From: Plantibacter flavus
GTDB taxonomy: Bacteria > Actinomycetota > Actinomycetes > Actinomycetales > Microbacteriaceae
Assembly (NCBI RefSeq): GCF_900177615.1
Contig: NZ_FXAP01000001.1
Span: 316,825-380,824, forward strand
Length of the DNA: 64,000 bases
Direction of reading: 5' to 3'
Below, piece after piece: positions 32,830 through 40,681 of the stretch. The notes below the pieces were generated by a model. That model did no database searches and had not been told where the DNA came from. It saw only the letters and a program-made list of their open reading frames with translations. Every line of letters starts with the position of its first letter. The stretch's first letter is position 1. Position numbers and translations under genes: made by a program.

Positions 32830-34797
32830 ATGGTTACGAAGATCCCGATCGCGGACCTCAAGGGCGAGACTGGACCCGTCTCGCCGGAGTCAATCGTCGA
32901 CGCCCACCGTACCGGCGACAACATCGTCCTCGAACAGCTCAACGGTGACGAGATCGACCTCGGCAACCTGCGGGGTCTGCCCGGTCAGAATGGTTCGAAC
33001 GTCGTCCCGACCGAGCAGGCGGTGAGCGAGAACGTCTCCGATCCGGAGAAGCCGGCAGGGTCGTTCCTTCGCTCTAATTTCGTCTCAGAGATCATGCCGC
33101 AGGCGTTCGGTGCCACTGTCGACGGTGTGACAGACGACGCGCCGGCGATCAATGCGGCTTTGAGCGCTGCGCGCGCTGCTGGTGTTGCCTTGTACATCCC
33201 TGCCGGCAACTACCGTGTCCGGTCGATGATCAACGTTGGCGGGACCAACGTCGAGATATACGGTGCCGGCATCGGGAAGACGAACATCCTCGTGTTCGGG
33301 GAAGACGCGCCCCTGAACTCAGTGTTCGGGAACTACGGGGTCGTTGACGGTCTCAGGATCCACGACCTCTCGTTCCGAGGCACCATCGACGACGACGTGA
33401 CTGGACCGCGCCGAGGCCGCACATCGAGCTCGAACGGCTTCAACACGGCCATCCGCATCTTTGGTGATCTCGCACCCGGAACCTCCACACTCGCGCAGAA
33501 CGTGGACATCGAACGCGTCGAGGTCCACGGTGCGCACGGTCTGCCGATCTGGCTGTCCGGGATCCGACGCTGCAGCATTGAGAAGTGCATCTTCGAGCTC
33601 ACGATGGACATGGGCCTCACCTGGTGCGACCGCTACTCGGTGAAGGACAATTTCTCGTGGAAGAGCGCCGACAACGGCTTCTCCATCTCACGGGGCTGCA
33701 CGAATGGGACCGTCGCCGGCAACGTCGTCAAGGACTGCGCGTTCTGGGGTGTATGGATCGCCGGTTTCAAGCAGTCCGGCGCCGCCACCGATGCCGGACC
33801 CATCGGGTTCACGGTCACCGGGAACACGGTGAAGCGCGCAGGGTTCGGCGGCATCTGCGCAGACGAGGCTCCGAAGAACGGCGTCATCGTCGGCAACACC
33901 GTCGACACCGTGTTCCGCGGTCCGAGCGACCAGCCGACGAACATCTGGGGCGTCGGCATCTTCGTCGGCGGCTTCCCCGGTGACAACCGCCCAGCCCCGA
34001 CAGACCTCGCGAACAACATCCTCGTCGAGGCCAACATCCTCATCGATTGCGCTCGAGGCGGCATCCAGTTCCTCGGCGTGAAGAACCTCGACGTGAAGGT
34101 CAACACGATCATCCGGCCCGGGTCACAGTTCCTCGCCAACGGTACGACGGTCATCGCCGCAACCGACATCGACAACAACTTCGGGATCTCGACCATCGGC
34201 GGAGCCCAGGCGACATGCACGAACGTGACGATCGTCGGCAACACGATCATCGACGACCGCACCACTCCGTACTGCAACTACGCCTGGTACACGACGTCGA
34301 CGATCGCCCCGTACGTGTCGAACAACCGCGAGATCGGCACCCGCAATAGCGGTCTGCTCGTGCACGACAACACCACGCTTCAGGTTCACTCCGGGATCCA
34401 CACGTACTCCGGGAGCTTGAAGGCGACCGGCGGCGTGGTTGCTGGCTCCAATGCGGCTTCCGGGACCGTCCCGGGTTTCGCGATGAACGGTGCTGCCGGC
34501 TCGACAAGGGCGATGGAGTGGCAGACGGCAAGTCTCCGCCGGTGGTTGATGCGCACGAACTCGGACGCGGAAGCGGGTTCGGACGCGGGGTCGCGATTCC
34601 AGATCGACGCATACGACGACGCCGGGGCGTTCAAGAAGTCGATGATCACGCTCACCCGTGATGGGAAGCTCTCGTTCAACGGTGTTACGCCTGTCGTGCA
34701 GCCCGTCCTGTCCGCAGCGGCGACTGACGCGGCGACTACGCAGGCTCTTGCGAACTCGCTACGTGCGGCGCTCGTCGCTCTGGGGTTGGCTGTGTGA
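32830..34797 (+). CDS. tail spike/fibre with pectate-lyase-like beta-helix
   Basis: 655 aa. Short collagen-like Gly-x-y patches (KGETGPVSP, RGLPGQNG) in the first 60 residues are followed by a right-handed parallel beta-helix of the pectate-lyase superfamily (about 90-500, FGATVDGVTDDAPAINAAL is the family signature; repeated V.GN.v turns such as VTGNTVKRAGFGGI). A C-terminal domain follows (about 520-655). It is the likely host-receptor or polysaccharide-binding or -degrading protein. It is the last rightward structural gene. Confidence 0.85.
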   Translation: MVTKIPIADLKGETGPVSPESIVDAHRTGDNIVLEQLNGDEIDLGNLRGLPGQNGSNVVPTEQAVSENVSDPEKPAGSFLRSNFVSEIMPQAFGATVDGVTDDAPAINAALSAARAAGVALYIPAGNYRVRSMINVGGTNVEIYGAGIGKTNILVFGEDAPLNSVFGNYGVVDGLRIHDLSFRGTIDDDVTGPRRGRTSSSNGFNTAIRIFGDLAPGTSTLAQNVDIERVEVHGAHGLPIWLSGIRRCSIEKCIFELTMDMGLTWCDRYSVKDNFSWKSADNGFSISRGCTNGTVAGNVVKDCAFWGVWIAGFKQSGAATDAGPIGFTVTGNTVKRAGFGGICADEAPKNGVIVGNTVDTVFRGPSDQPTNIWGVGIFVGGFPGDNRPAPTDLANNILVEANILIDCARGGIQFLGVKNLDVKVNTIIRPGSQFLANGTTVIAATDIDNNFGISTIGGAQATCTNVTIVGNTIIDDRTTPYCNYAWYTTSTIAPYVSNNREIGTRNSGLLVHDNTTLQVHSGIHTYSGSLKATGGVVAGSNAASGTVPGFAMNGAAGSTRAMEWQTASLRRWLMRTNSDAEAGSDAGSRFQIDAYDDAGAFKKSMITLTRDGKLSFNGVTPVVQPVLSAAATDAATTQALANSLRAALVALGLAV

Positions 34798-34822
34798 GCT
34801 GATTCGCTGACTGTTGGTCGAA

Positions 34823-35701
34823 CTACGATGCCGAGGGGTCGGCGTCGTCGAGAGCTTTCTCGACGACGCCGGCCCAGAACTTGTATCCCTCGAGGGTGGG
34901 GTGGTAGAGCGTGTCGTCGAGCAGCGCTTCGACGTCCTGTTCCGAGAACGGGGTGTAGACGTCGATCGTGGGGTAGCCCTGCTGCTGAGCCCAGCGTCCG
35001 AGCTTGGCTACGCCCATCCGCTGGGTCTCTCGGTGGGGTGAAGCCTCGCGCTCCGGATTCTGGAGGATCACGACAATCGCTGCGTTCGGGAACCGGGCAG
35101 TCGCTTCTTCGATCAGATCTCGAGCCTCAGGCAGCAGCTCGTAATCGGCGTGGTTGTGACCGTGGTTGATGAACACGAGGTCGACGCTTTCACCGGGCAG
35201 CGGCGCCAGCTCGTCGAGGTTCTCGAGCGAGTAGACGGCGTCCTTGGCGGCGGAAGACCCGTTCCAGTAAGTGACGGGGGCTCCTTCACCCTCGGACAGG
35301 TTCCAACCGACCGGACCGTACCCGTTGGGCTCAGAGTGGATATCCCACTGCGAGCCCTTCACGGTGCGTCCGTACTTCTGCCCGATCCACTCACCGGTCA
35401 ACGCGGTCCACGTCTGTCGCCCAGCCCCGGTCGAGTCGCCCAGCGTCACGATGTTGAACGGACGGCTCATGTCGCGAAGCCGAGGCATCACATCAACGAG
35501 CTGCGTTCGAACGGGGATCGGTTCCGGTGAATCTACCGGTAGGGCTGTGTGATCGCGATTCCACGCGATGGTCGTCTCCGGCGTGCGCGGCTGCATCGCA
35601 ACCGCGGTCACAGCCACAGCGCCGACCGCGAGCACCCCGAGCACCCCGTAGACCCACTTGGACGTTCGTCCCGACCCACTCCGACGCCGCTTCTTCCCCA
35701 T
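34823..35701 (-). CDS. membrane-anchored SGNH/GDSL hydrolase
   Basis: 292 aa. A basic N-terminus and one membrane segment (about 18-36) place the catalytic domain outside. SGNH blocks are visible: VTLGDSTGAG (block I Ser), INHGHNHAD (block III) and DDTLYHPTLEG (block V Asp-x-x-x-x-His). The ATG at 35701 is preferred because it begins MGKKRRRSG before the membrane helix. Opposite orientation to the tail genes suggests expression in the lysogen. A role in deacetylating or acylating cell-surface polysaccharide, perhaps changing the receptor, is inference. Confidence 0.8.
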   Translation of the reverse strand: MGKKRRRSGSGRTSKWVYGVLGVLAVGAVAVTAVAMQPRTPETTIAWNRDHTALPVDSPEPIPVRTQLVDVMPRLRDMSRPFNIVTLGDSTGAGRQTWTALTGEWIGQKYGRTVKGSQWDIHSEPNGYGPVGWNLSEGEGAPVTYWNGSSAAKDAVYSLENLDELAPLPGESVDLVFINHGHNHADYELLPEARDLIEEATARFPNAAIVVILQNPEREASPHRETQRMGVAKLGRWAQQQGYPTIDVYTPFSEQDVEALLDDTLYHPTLEGYKFWAGVVEKALDDADPSAS

Positions 35702-35723
35702 GCGACGAATCCTAACGACACAC

Positions 35724-35760
35724 CAGCCCCTCCCAGCCCTCACGGGTTCGGGAGGGGCTG
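35724..35760. terminator. perfect 11-bp hairpin between two leftward genes
   Basis: CAGCCCCTCCC (35724-35734) pairs with GGGAGGGGCTG (35750-35760). It lies just past the 35770 gene and before the SGNH gene start. A T-rich tail (TTTCGTCGTT) is on the rightward side; leftward the tail is GGTGTGT. It could terminate in either direction. Confidence 0.55.
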
Positions 35761-35769
35761 TTTCGTCGT

Positions 35770-36177
35770 TCACGCACGGCGCCGCTGCACGCCGTCTCCG
35801 TCGATCCCGTTCGGTGGCCCGTCCCGTCCGTCGCGCTTCGTCGGCAGGTCGTAGCGCACGAAATCATCCGCTTCCACCAGTGTCCCTTTCGTCCCCATGA
35901 GGACGCGCGCACCAGGGTCAACGTTCCAACGCGACACGAAGAACACGTCCTCTCCGGAACCGTCACGGCGACGTTCGATGATCGCCTTCGGATGGACCGG
36001 GTCGTTGCGGACACAGAGCCAGGTGTCGTGGTCGTAGCGGATGGGGCGTGGTCGGGTCACGGAGCCGATCGTAAAACGCGCGGCTGACACGCGCGCCGCA
36101 ACACCACAGACGCGCGCCTCCGTCGCCTCTGGACCGACTGGGGGAGCTTCGAACGGCGTCTGCATCTCCTGGCTCAC
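35770..36177 (-). CDS. small leftward prophage protein of unknown function
   Basis: 135 aa from the furthest GTG; a shorter form could begin at the GTG at 36060 (MTRPRPIRYDHDTW). The core (IRYDHDTWLCVRNDPVHPKAIIERR ... DVFFVSRWNVDPGARVLMGTK) looks like a genuine beta-rich protein, whereas the first 40 residues are low complexity. No family recognised. Start uncertain. Confidence 0.5.
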   Translation of the reverse strand: MSQEMQTPFEAPPVGPEATEARVCGVAARVSAARFTIGSVTRPRPIRYDHDTWLCVRNDPVHPKAIIERRRDGSGEDVFFVSRWNVDPGARVLMGTKGTLVEADDFVRYDLPTKRDGRDGPPNGIDGDGVQRRRA

Positions 36178-36256
36178 CTCAGGGTGATGTCGGAAAGAGC
36201 CGCTTCATCGTTGGTCCGTGCTCGGCGTAAGCAGTTGGAGATGCAAGCGCGGCGAG

Positions 36257-36847
36257 ATGAACCCTGTCCGAGGTGCATCGGCCGAGGGTGGCGGCCTATA
36301 TGCTTCCACCACCAAAGCTTTTCCGGGGGGATACTTGTTCGACTTCGACGCCGTCCAGCCGACCGGCGCGCGCACCTGCTGCGCTGTCTCGCGTAAGGAG
36401 TCTGCCTCGCATGCCTGGCTTGACTCGGAAGTGGCCGAGTTCGCCGAGGAATACAACGGCTTACTGCAGGGGAACCTCGAACCGCGGCTATCGCGGCGAG
36501 AGCATCTGGACGCCCTTGGCGTCTTCACCTCCTTGCGCCGTCAGGCTGCGCAGGGGAAGCTAAGGGTGGGGCCGGACCGCACCTTTCGGGCACGAACGCT
36601 CTCGAATCGTGGTCCGTACTTGATCGAACTGAGACCCAAGCTCTCAGCAGGCACACCGCCGCCTCGCTTGTTCAGGCTGTACTATGCTGAGCCAGCGGTG
36701 ATCGATGGTGCCCTGCTTCCGCTCGTGCTACGCACGAAGCCTACGGGAGGCGATCCAGACAAAGAGCAAGATGCCGCAATCGATGACGCAAACGCCCGCA
36801 GCCGCTCGTGGGCGCTGTATCGTGCAATGAAGGAGAGGACGAGATGA
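36257..36847 (+). CDS. RelE/HigB-like toxin of a TAC module (candidate)
   Basis: 196 aa from the ATG at 36257. The C-terminal half (about 105-185) has the layout of a HigB/RelE toxin: strands in PYLIELRPKL and RLFRLYYAEP, a VLRTKPTGGDPDKEQDAAIDDA segment, then a helix. HigB toxins cleave translated mRNA. The N-terminal half is unassigned, making it about twice the usual HigB length. Stop overlaps the antitoxin ATG (ATGA), so toxin comes first, as in HigBA. Confidence 0.6.
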   Translation: MNPVRGASAEGGGLYASTTKAFPGGYLFDFDAVQPTGARTCCAVSRKESASHAWLDSEVAEFAEEYNGLLQGNLEPRLSRREHLDALGVFTSLRRQAAQGKLRVGPDRTFRARTLSNRGPYLIELRPKLSAGTPPPRLFRLYYAEPAVIDGALLPLVLRTKPTGGDPDKEQDAAIDDANARSRSWALYRAMKERTR

Positions 36848-37200
36848 CCGACCAGACGAATCATGCATTCGGCACCGCGGAAATCGCCTTGGCTGCCGAA
36901 AATTACGAAGCTCAGGAGCACCTGCTGAGCGAAATCCGGCGTGCTCTCGAGATCCGTGGCATCACGATCCGCGAACTGGCCGAAGAGCTCGAACTGCCCG
37001 AGGATGAGGCCCTGTCCTGGGTGGACGGCGATGTCGATCTGCGACTCTCGCAGCTGCGCTACCTTGCGAACGCCATCGACGCACATATTACTTACCGCGT
37101 CGGCGCAATCAAGACTCACTTCAAGCATCGCATGCCCACCGAATCTGACCTCTGGAAGGCCAGTTCCTGGGAGTCTTCGTCAGTCCTGACGAGCGCGTAA
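36844..37200 (+). CDS. HigA-like antitoxin with C-terminal extension (candidate)
   Basis: 118 aa. XRE-type helix-turn-helix about residues 33-80 (LEIRGITIRELAEELELPEDEALSWVDGD). After the fold a 35-residue tail (IKTHFKHRMPTESDLWKASS...) contains two Trp close together. In toxin-antitoxin-chaperone systems a Trp-bearing tail on the antitoxin (ChAD) makes it dependent on the SecB-like chaperone. Start and stop overlap both neighbours (ATGA and TAATG). Confidence 0.65.
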   Translation: MTDQTNHAFGTAEIALAAENYEAQEHLLSEIRRALEIRGITIRELAEELELPEDEALSWVDGDVDLRLSQLRYLANAIDAHITYRVGAIKTHFKHRMPTESDLWKASSWESSSVLTSA

Positions 37201-37646
37201 TGGCGAGCGACCCGTCCTTTTTCGTACGAGTCTCACGGATCGAAGTTCAGACCTCTTCATCTATCGATGAGTCAGAGAAGATCTTCGTTTGGAGCGTAAC
37301 CGCCCGGTTGGGCCTCAATGACAGCATCTTTCTGATGGCATATTTGCGTGCCGCGGCGGAGGATGGTTTTGGTCAGGTACAGGTGGCTGGATTCACGCAG
37401 GACTTTTCCTGGTCGGAGGTGACTGGAAGCGCCGAGTCCACGGCAAGCTACCTCGACTGGAGTGCCAGTTACGCGAGCGAAATTATGTATGACACCGCGA
37501 GGCGCGCGTTGCAGGCTCAGGCGGCCGCGATGGACTTCCAGTTCGATATCGACGTTTCAGCTCCTGACGAACCGGTTGAACTTCGACCGCCCACCGATGA
37601 GCAGCTCGAGAGAATTCGAGCGGCCGAGGCGTCTCAGGAAGACTGA
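37200..37646 (+). CDS. SecB-like chaperone of a TAC module (candidate)
   Basis: 148 aa. Beta-strand region (VRVSRIEVQTSSSIDESEKIFVWSVTARL, about 8-40), then the C-terminal helical segment YASEIMYDTARRALQAQAAAMDF (about 97-119) and DVSAPDEPVEL, in the order found in SecB-like chaperones. Overlap with the antitoxin stop (TAATG) ties it to the module. SecB-TA chaperones stabilise their antitoxin and lose it when overwhelmed. Similarity is moderate; structural prediction would decide. Confidence 0.55.
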   Translation: MASDPSFFVRVSRIEVQTSSSIDESEKIFVWSVTARLGLNDSIFLMAYLRAAAEDGFGQVQVAGFTQDFSWSEVTGSAESTASYLDWSASYASEIMYDTARRALQAQAAAMDFQFDIDVSAPDEPVELRPPTDEQLERIRAAEASQED

Positions 37647-37815
37647 CGCCCGATGGCGCTGCGAGCCTCATAACGTTTCGCTTGGACACGACTTCGTCGC
37701 CCATGAGGTGGCCCACCGCGGCCGTGACTCAGGATCGCCAAGCGCTTACCTAGATTGTACGTCCGCGCTGGCTTTGTCCTGGTGACGTCGAATGCACGCC
37801 GTAGGTACCCGCGAA
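37647..37815. other. intergenic after the TAC module
   Basis: About 170 bases with no plausible gene and no clear terminator; frames on both strands are short and lack ribosome sites. Confidence 0.4.
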
Positions 37816-38013
37816 TCAGAGCGTCTTGCGTTCCGCAAGACCGGCGATGGCGAGCGCAAGCTGGTTGATAGCGAAGCCCATTTCCTCGAAAGCGCGGTCG
37901 CGGTACTCGGGAAGATCGGCTTCGTTCATGACCCGAACGGCTGAGTCGGCGTGGTCTGCGGCGTTCTCCGCAAATTCCTTCGCTGTGCGGGGGAAATCGT
38001 GTCGGGCGCTCAT
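37816..38013 (-). CDS. small leftward helical protein
   Basis: 65 aa, begins MSARHDFPRTAKEFAENAADHADSA, acidic and helical, with a good GAAGGAG ribosome site. It is divergent from the Lsr2-like gene. Function unknown; the sequence has the look of a four-helix-bundle monomer or small coiled coil. Confidence 0.6.
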   Translation of the reverse strand: MSARHDFPRTAKEFAENAADHADSAVRVMNEADLPEYRDRAFEEMGFAINQLALAIAGLAERKTL

Positions 38014-38152
38014 GGTTCTCCTTCGGTTGGTGCGGTGTTAGATGCCGCTAGCCCCACTGTAGGAGAGGAGTCCGGTCAGGGGAGTCCCCAGCGAATGCGC
38101 CGACCCATCGTGGCGCAGACGGTGACTCCTGTCTTGCTGGCAAGATGGCTGC

Positions 38153-38371
38153 ATGGCTCAGCGTAAGATCACAACCTTGGTCGACGACCTCGACGGCACC
38201 GACATCCCTCGAGGCCTCGGTGAGACAGTCCGCTTCGGTATTGACGGCCGCAACTACGAGATCGACCTCACGGACGAAAACGCTTCAGCGTTCCGGCGAT
38301 CGCTGAGCACTTACGTGGGTGCTGCTCGCCGGGTGAAGCTCGCCTCGTCGCGGTCGAGTAAGCGCCGCTAG
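38153..38371 (+). CDS. truncated Lsr2-like protein: dimerisation domain only
   Basis: 72 aa. Residues 1-60 are an Lsr2 N-terminal oligomerisation domain (MAQRKITTLVDDLDGTD ... FGIDGRNYEIDLTDENASAFRRSL ... YVGAARRV). The protein then ends in a short basic tail (KLASSRSSKRR). The C-terminal DNA-binding domain with its RGR AT-hook-like motif, present in full Lsr2 (about 112 aa), is absent. The ATG at 38153 starts the domain at its normal residue. Such a product could dimerise with host Lsr2 and relieve or alter silencing of prophage DNA. Confidence 0.85.
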   Translation: MAQRKITTLVDDLDGTDIPRGLGETVRFGIDGRNYEIDLTDENASAFRRSLSTYVGAARRVKLASSRSSKRR

Positions 38372-38384
38372 GGCGACAACCACG

Positions 38385-38702
38385 ATGGGCGGCGTGCAAC
38401 ACGCGAAGTCGGATTCTCTTTGGTCGCAGTATGACGACGCGACCTGTTCAACGCGATGCATGATGACGGTCTTTGGTGTCGTCTTTGTGTGGCTGCTCGT
38501 TGGCTTCATCGCGGGCTTGAAGCCCGCAGATTCGGAAGGGCTGGCCGCTTCGATTTGGACCGCGGTTGCTGCATTGCTGGCGACCCTTGGGCTGATGCTG
38601 AGCGGCCTTCTTCCGCGCGGACAGACCCGCGGCCGCCTCGCCTGGCTCGGGATCTTTGTCGGACTGGCGGGTGTGGGAATGAGTGTCACGGACGTGTTTT
38701 AG
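38385..38702 (+). CDS. small membrane protein
   Basis: 105 aa (80 if begun at an internal ATG near 38460). Hydrophobic segments at about 28-46, 54-74 and 85-100. It lies 13 bases after the Lsr2-like gene and may be co-transcribed. Function unknown; a superinfection-exclusion role is common for such prophage proteins but is not shown here. Confidence 0.55.
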   Translation: MGGVQHAKSDSLWSQYDDATCSTRCMMTVFGVVFVWLLVGFIAGLKPADSEGLAASIWTAVAALLATLGLMLSGLLPRGQTRGRLAWLGIFVGLAGVGMSVTDVF

Positions 38703-38732
38703 GTCAGTTGAGAGGTCGTTGGCGCCGCGAGC

Positions 38733-40007
38733 TCAGGCGCTAGGCGCACGGAGATACCGCATCGAGCATGAGGTGCACCGCCATGCCTTTCCTGCCTCAA
38801 TGACGGGCGCGCCGCAGGCTCCGCATCGGGGAGCTGTATCTCTTGCCCCTTCTCGCAGCTGTTCGGAGTACCGTTCCATCGCATCCGTGAGCCGCGGCCT
38901 GTTCCCGAGCGACTTGTAGGCGCGGCTCATCGACCGGGCCGAGTGGCCGATGATCTCGACGATGACGTCCTCCGGGACCCCGGCCTCGTACATGAGGTCA
39001 ACGGCGGTGTGGCGGAGGTCGTGGAGGCGGACGTTCTTGGTAACGCCGTATCCGGCTCGGGACTCCCGCCATCGCTTCGAGTCACGGTCAGGATCGATCG
39101 GGCGTCCGTCGTCCGAGAACACGAGTCCGTACTTGTTAGCTGGCGAGGACTCTCGGTGAGCCTCGATGATCGACCGCAGTGGCTCGACCAGGGGGATGAT
39201 TCGCCATCCTGCTCGGGACTTCGGGCGGGTGAGGAAGAGTCCGCCGCGCAGCTGTCGGTACTCGAAGTCGGCCGGCGCGATGAGCTTCGGGGGAGTGGTC
39301 GAGTGGTCGAGGGGGAAACGCTGCAGCTGCCAGGACAGGTCGAGCACGTCCGTCACTCGATCCCACTCGAGACCGATGACCTCGCCGCGTCGCGCTCCTG
39401 TCAAGATCGACGTCGCCCAGCGCGCACCCCACGTCTCGTCGTGCTTCAGTCGTTGCAACACGGCACGAGCTTCGTCGGCGTCCAGTGCTTCGAGCTCCAC
39501 ATGCGGCTTCCGCGGTGGGCGGATCATCTTCGCAGGATTGAAGGTGATGTAGCGCTCGCGGACGGCGTCCTCGAATGCTGCTGACATCACCCGATATGCG
39601 TAGAGGTTGTAGCTCTGCGACAGCCCGAGTTCGTCGACCATACGAGCGCCCACACGGCGGACCTGTGCCGCTGTGACGCTGTCGAGCTTCGTCCTCCCAA
39701 GTACGGGCACGATGAACTTCTCGATGATGTTCGCGTACCCGAGCCGCGTGGTTGGCCGAACGTTCGGAACAACCGTCGTCGTCATCCAGTAGCGGAACCA
39801 CTCCTCGACGGTCGGGTCGGGCATTGCCACTTCGCCACGGGCTTGCAAGGCCGTCTTGAACTCAGCCATCTTCCGTTCAGCGGTAGCGCGATCCTTCGAT
39901 CTGATCTTTTTCCGACGACGCTTCCCGTCAAGAGGTGGGAGTTCCATCATCACGCACCAGTACCCTCGCGAGTCCTGGAACACGGACCCTTCACCCTTTG
40001 CTCGCAT
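38733..40007 (-). CDS. second tyrosine integrase with C-terminal zinc ribbon
   Basis: 424 aa. N-terminal arm-binding domain (KGEGSVFQDSRGYWCVMMELP), core-binding domain (about 65-165) and catalytic domain with LTGARRGEVIGLEWD, HDLRHT and IGHSARSMSRAY. All catalytic residues are canonical. Residues about 396-418 hold CGAC ... CTSC, a zinc ribbon not usual in phage integrases. Ribosome site CAGGAGG. Why the element has two integrases is unresolved; this one may come from an older or nested element. Confidence 0.88.
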   Translation of the reverse strand: MRAKGEGSVFQDSRGYWCVMMELPPLDGKRRRKKIRSKDRATAERKMAEFKTALQARGEVAMPDPTVEEWFRYWMTTTVVPNVRPTTRLGYANIIEKFIVPVLGRTKLDSVTAAQVRRVGARMVDELGLSQSYNLYAYRVMSAAFEDAVRERYITFNPAKMIRPPRKPHVELEALDADEARAVLQRLKHDETWGARWATSILTGARRGEVIGLEWDRVTDVLDLSWQLQRFPLDHSTTPPKLIAPADFEYRQLRGGLFLTRPKSRAGWRIIPLVEPLRSIIEAHRESSPANKYGLVFSDDGRPIDPDRDSKRWRESRAGYGVTKNVRLHDLRHTAVDLMYEAGVPEDVIVEIIGHSARSMSRAYKSLGNRPRLTDAMERYSEQLREGARDTAPRCGACGAPVIEAGKAWRCTSCSMRYLRAPSA

Positions 40008-40094
40008 GCACGCCTCCTGTCAGTTGAGGAGGACCCTACGCGGACTCAAAGGCCTGGTCAAAAGGCTGTTTTGATGTACGCAGGTAGGGTGCAT

Positions 40095-40125
40095 ATATGG
40101 ACAGTTTCTGGGTACATATGGACAG
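40095..40125. repeat. direct repeats ATATGGACAG, candidate arm sites of integrase 2
   Basis: ATATGGACAG occurs at 40095-40104 and 40116-40125, a 21-bp period (two helical turns). They lie 88 bases upstream of the second integrase start and are preceded by similar CAT/ACAT bases. They may bind integrase 2 or a regulator of its promoter. Confidence 0.45.
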
Positions 40126-40538
40126 GTGTCGTCAGGGTGGGGCCGGTGTGCGGGATCCTGAAGATGTGTCGCCCGGACTACCTACACTGTTGAGATGAGT
40201 GCGGCCAACCCCCATCCGACAGCGATACGCCAGGCGGCGCGCGTGTACTTGATCGCTCTCGAACGGATCGCTCGCGTGAACGCCGAGATCGAGATCCGAG
40301 GGCTGCGCGTCTCTGATCTCCCCACGGAATGGCAGAAGTGGGTCGAGGCAACAGGGGAATGCTGGGTTTGGACTGGCGGTCGCGCGCGAGACGGTGGAGC
40401 AGTTGTGACCCGAGCGGATGGGCGCTCGGCACACCCTCGCCAGTTCATCGATGAGTTCTTTGGCGAACACCTACCGGATGACTCGCGCAGGCGCGATTGT
40501 TCAGAGCCGTTATGCGTGTTCCACCCGATGCGACGGTG

Positions 40539-40551
40539 CCCCCCCCCCCCC
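40539..40551. repeat. C13 homopolymer tract
   Basis: Thirteen consecutive C interrupt the degenerate HNH-like gene. Tracts of this length slip in replication and also in sequencing, so the true count is uncertain and the gene could be phase-variable or simply mis-assembled. Confidence 0.7.
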
Positions 40552-40557
40552 GAAATC

Positions 40558-40576
40558 TGCCCACAGTTTGCCCACA
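40558..40576. promoter_or_regulatory. candidate integrase arm-type sites, right
   Basis: Two TGCCCACA copies (40558-40565 and 40569-40576) at the same 11-bp period as the pair at 3377-3395, lying 105 bases inside attR. Paired matching sites at both ends fit the P and P' arms of attP. Confidence 0.55.
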
Positions 40577-40681
40577 ATCCGGGAGGGGTGAAGCAATTGG
40601 AGCGTGTTCTGCCAAGCCCAAATCTCACTGTTTCGTTGGGCCAATGGACACGCCCCCGTGTTGCTGCGGGTAGCGTTAGGT

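Noticed and set aside
36184-36396. 70-codon frame at the start of the toxin gene
   Set aside because: Overlaps the toxin in another frame and has a basic low-quality composition.
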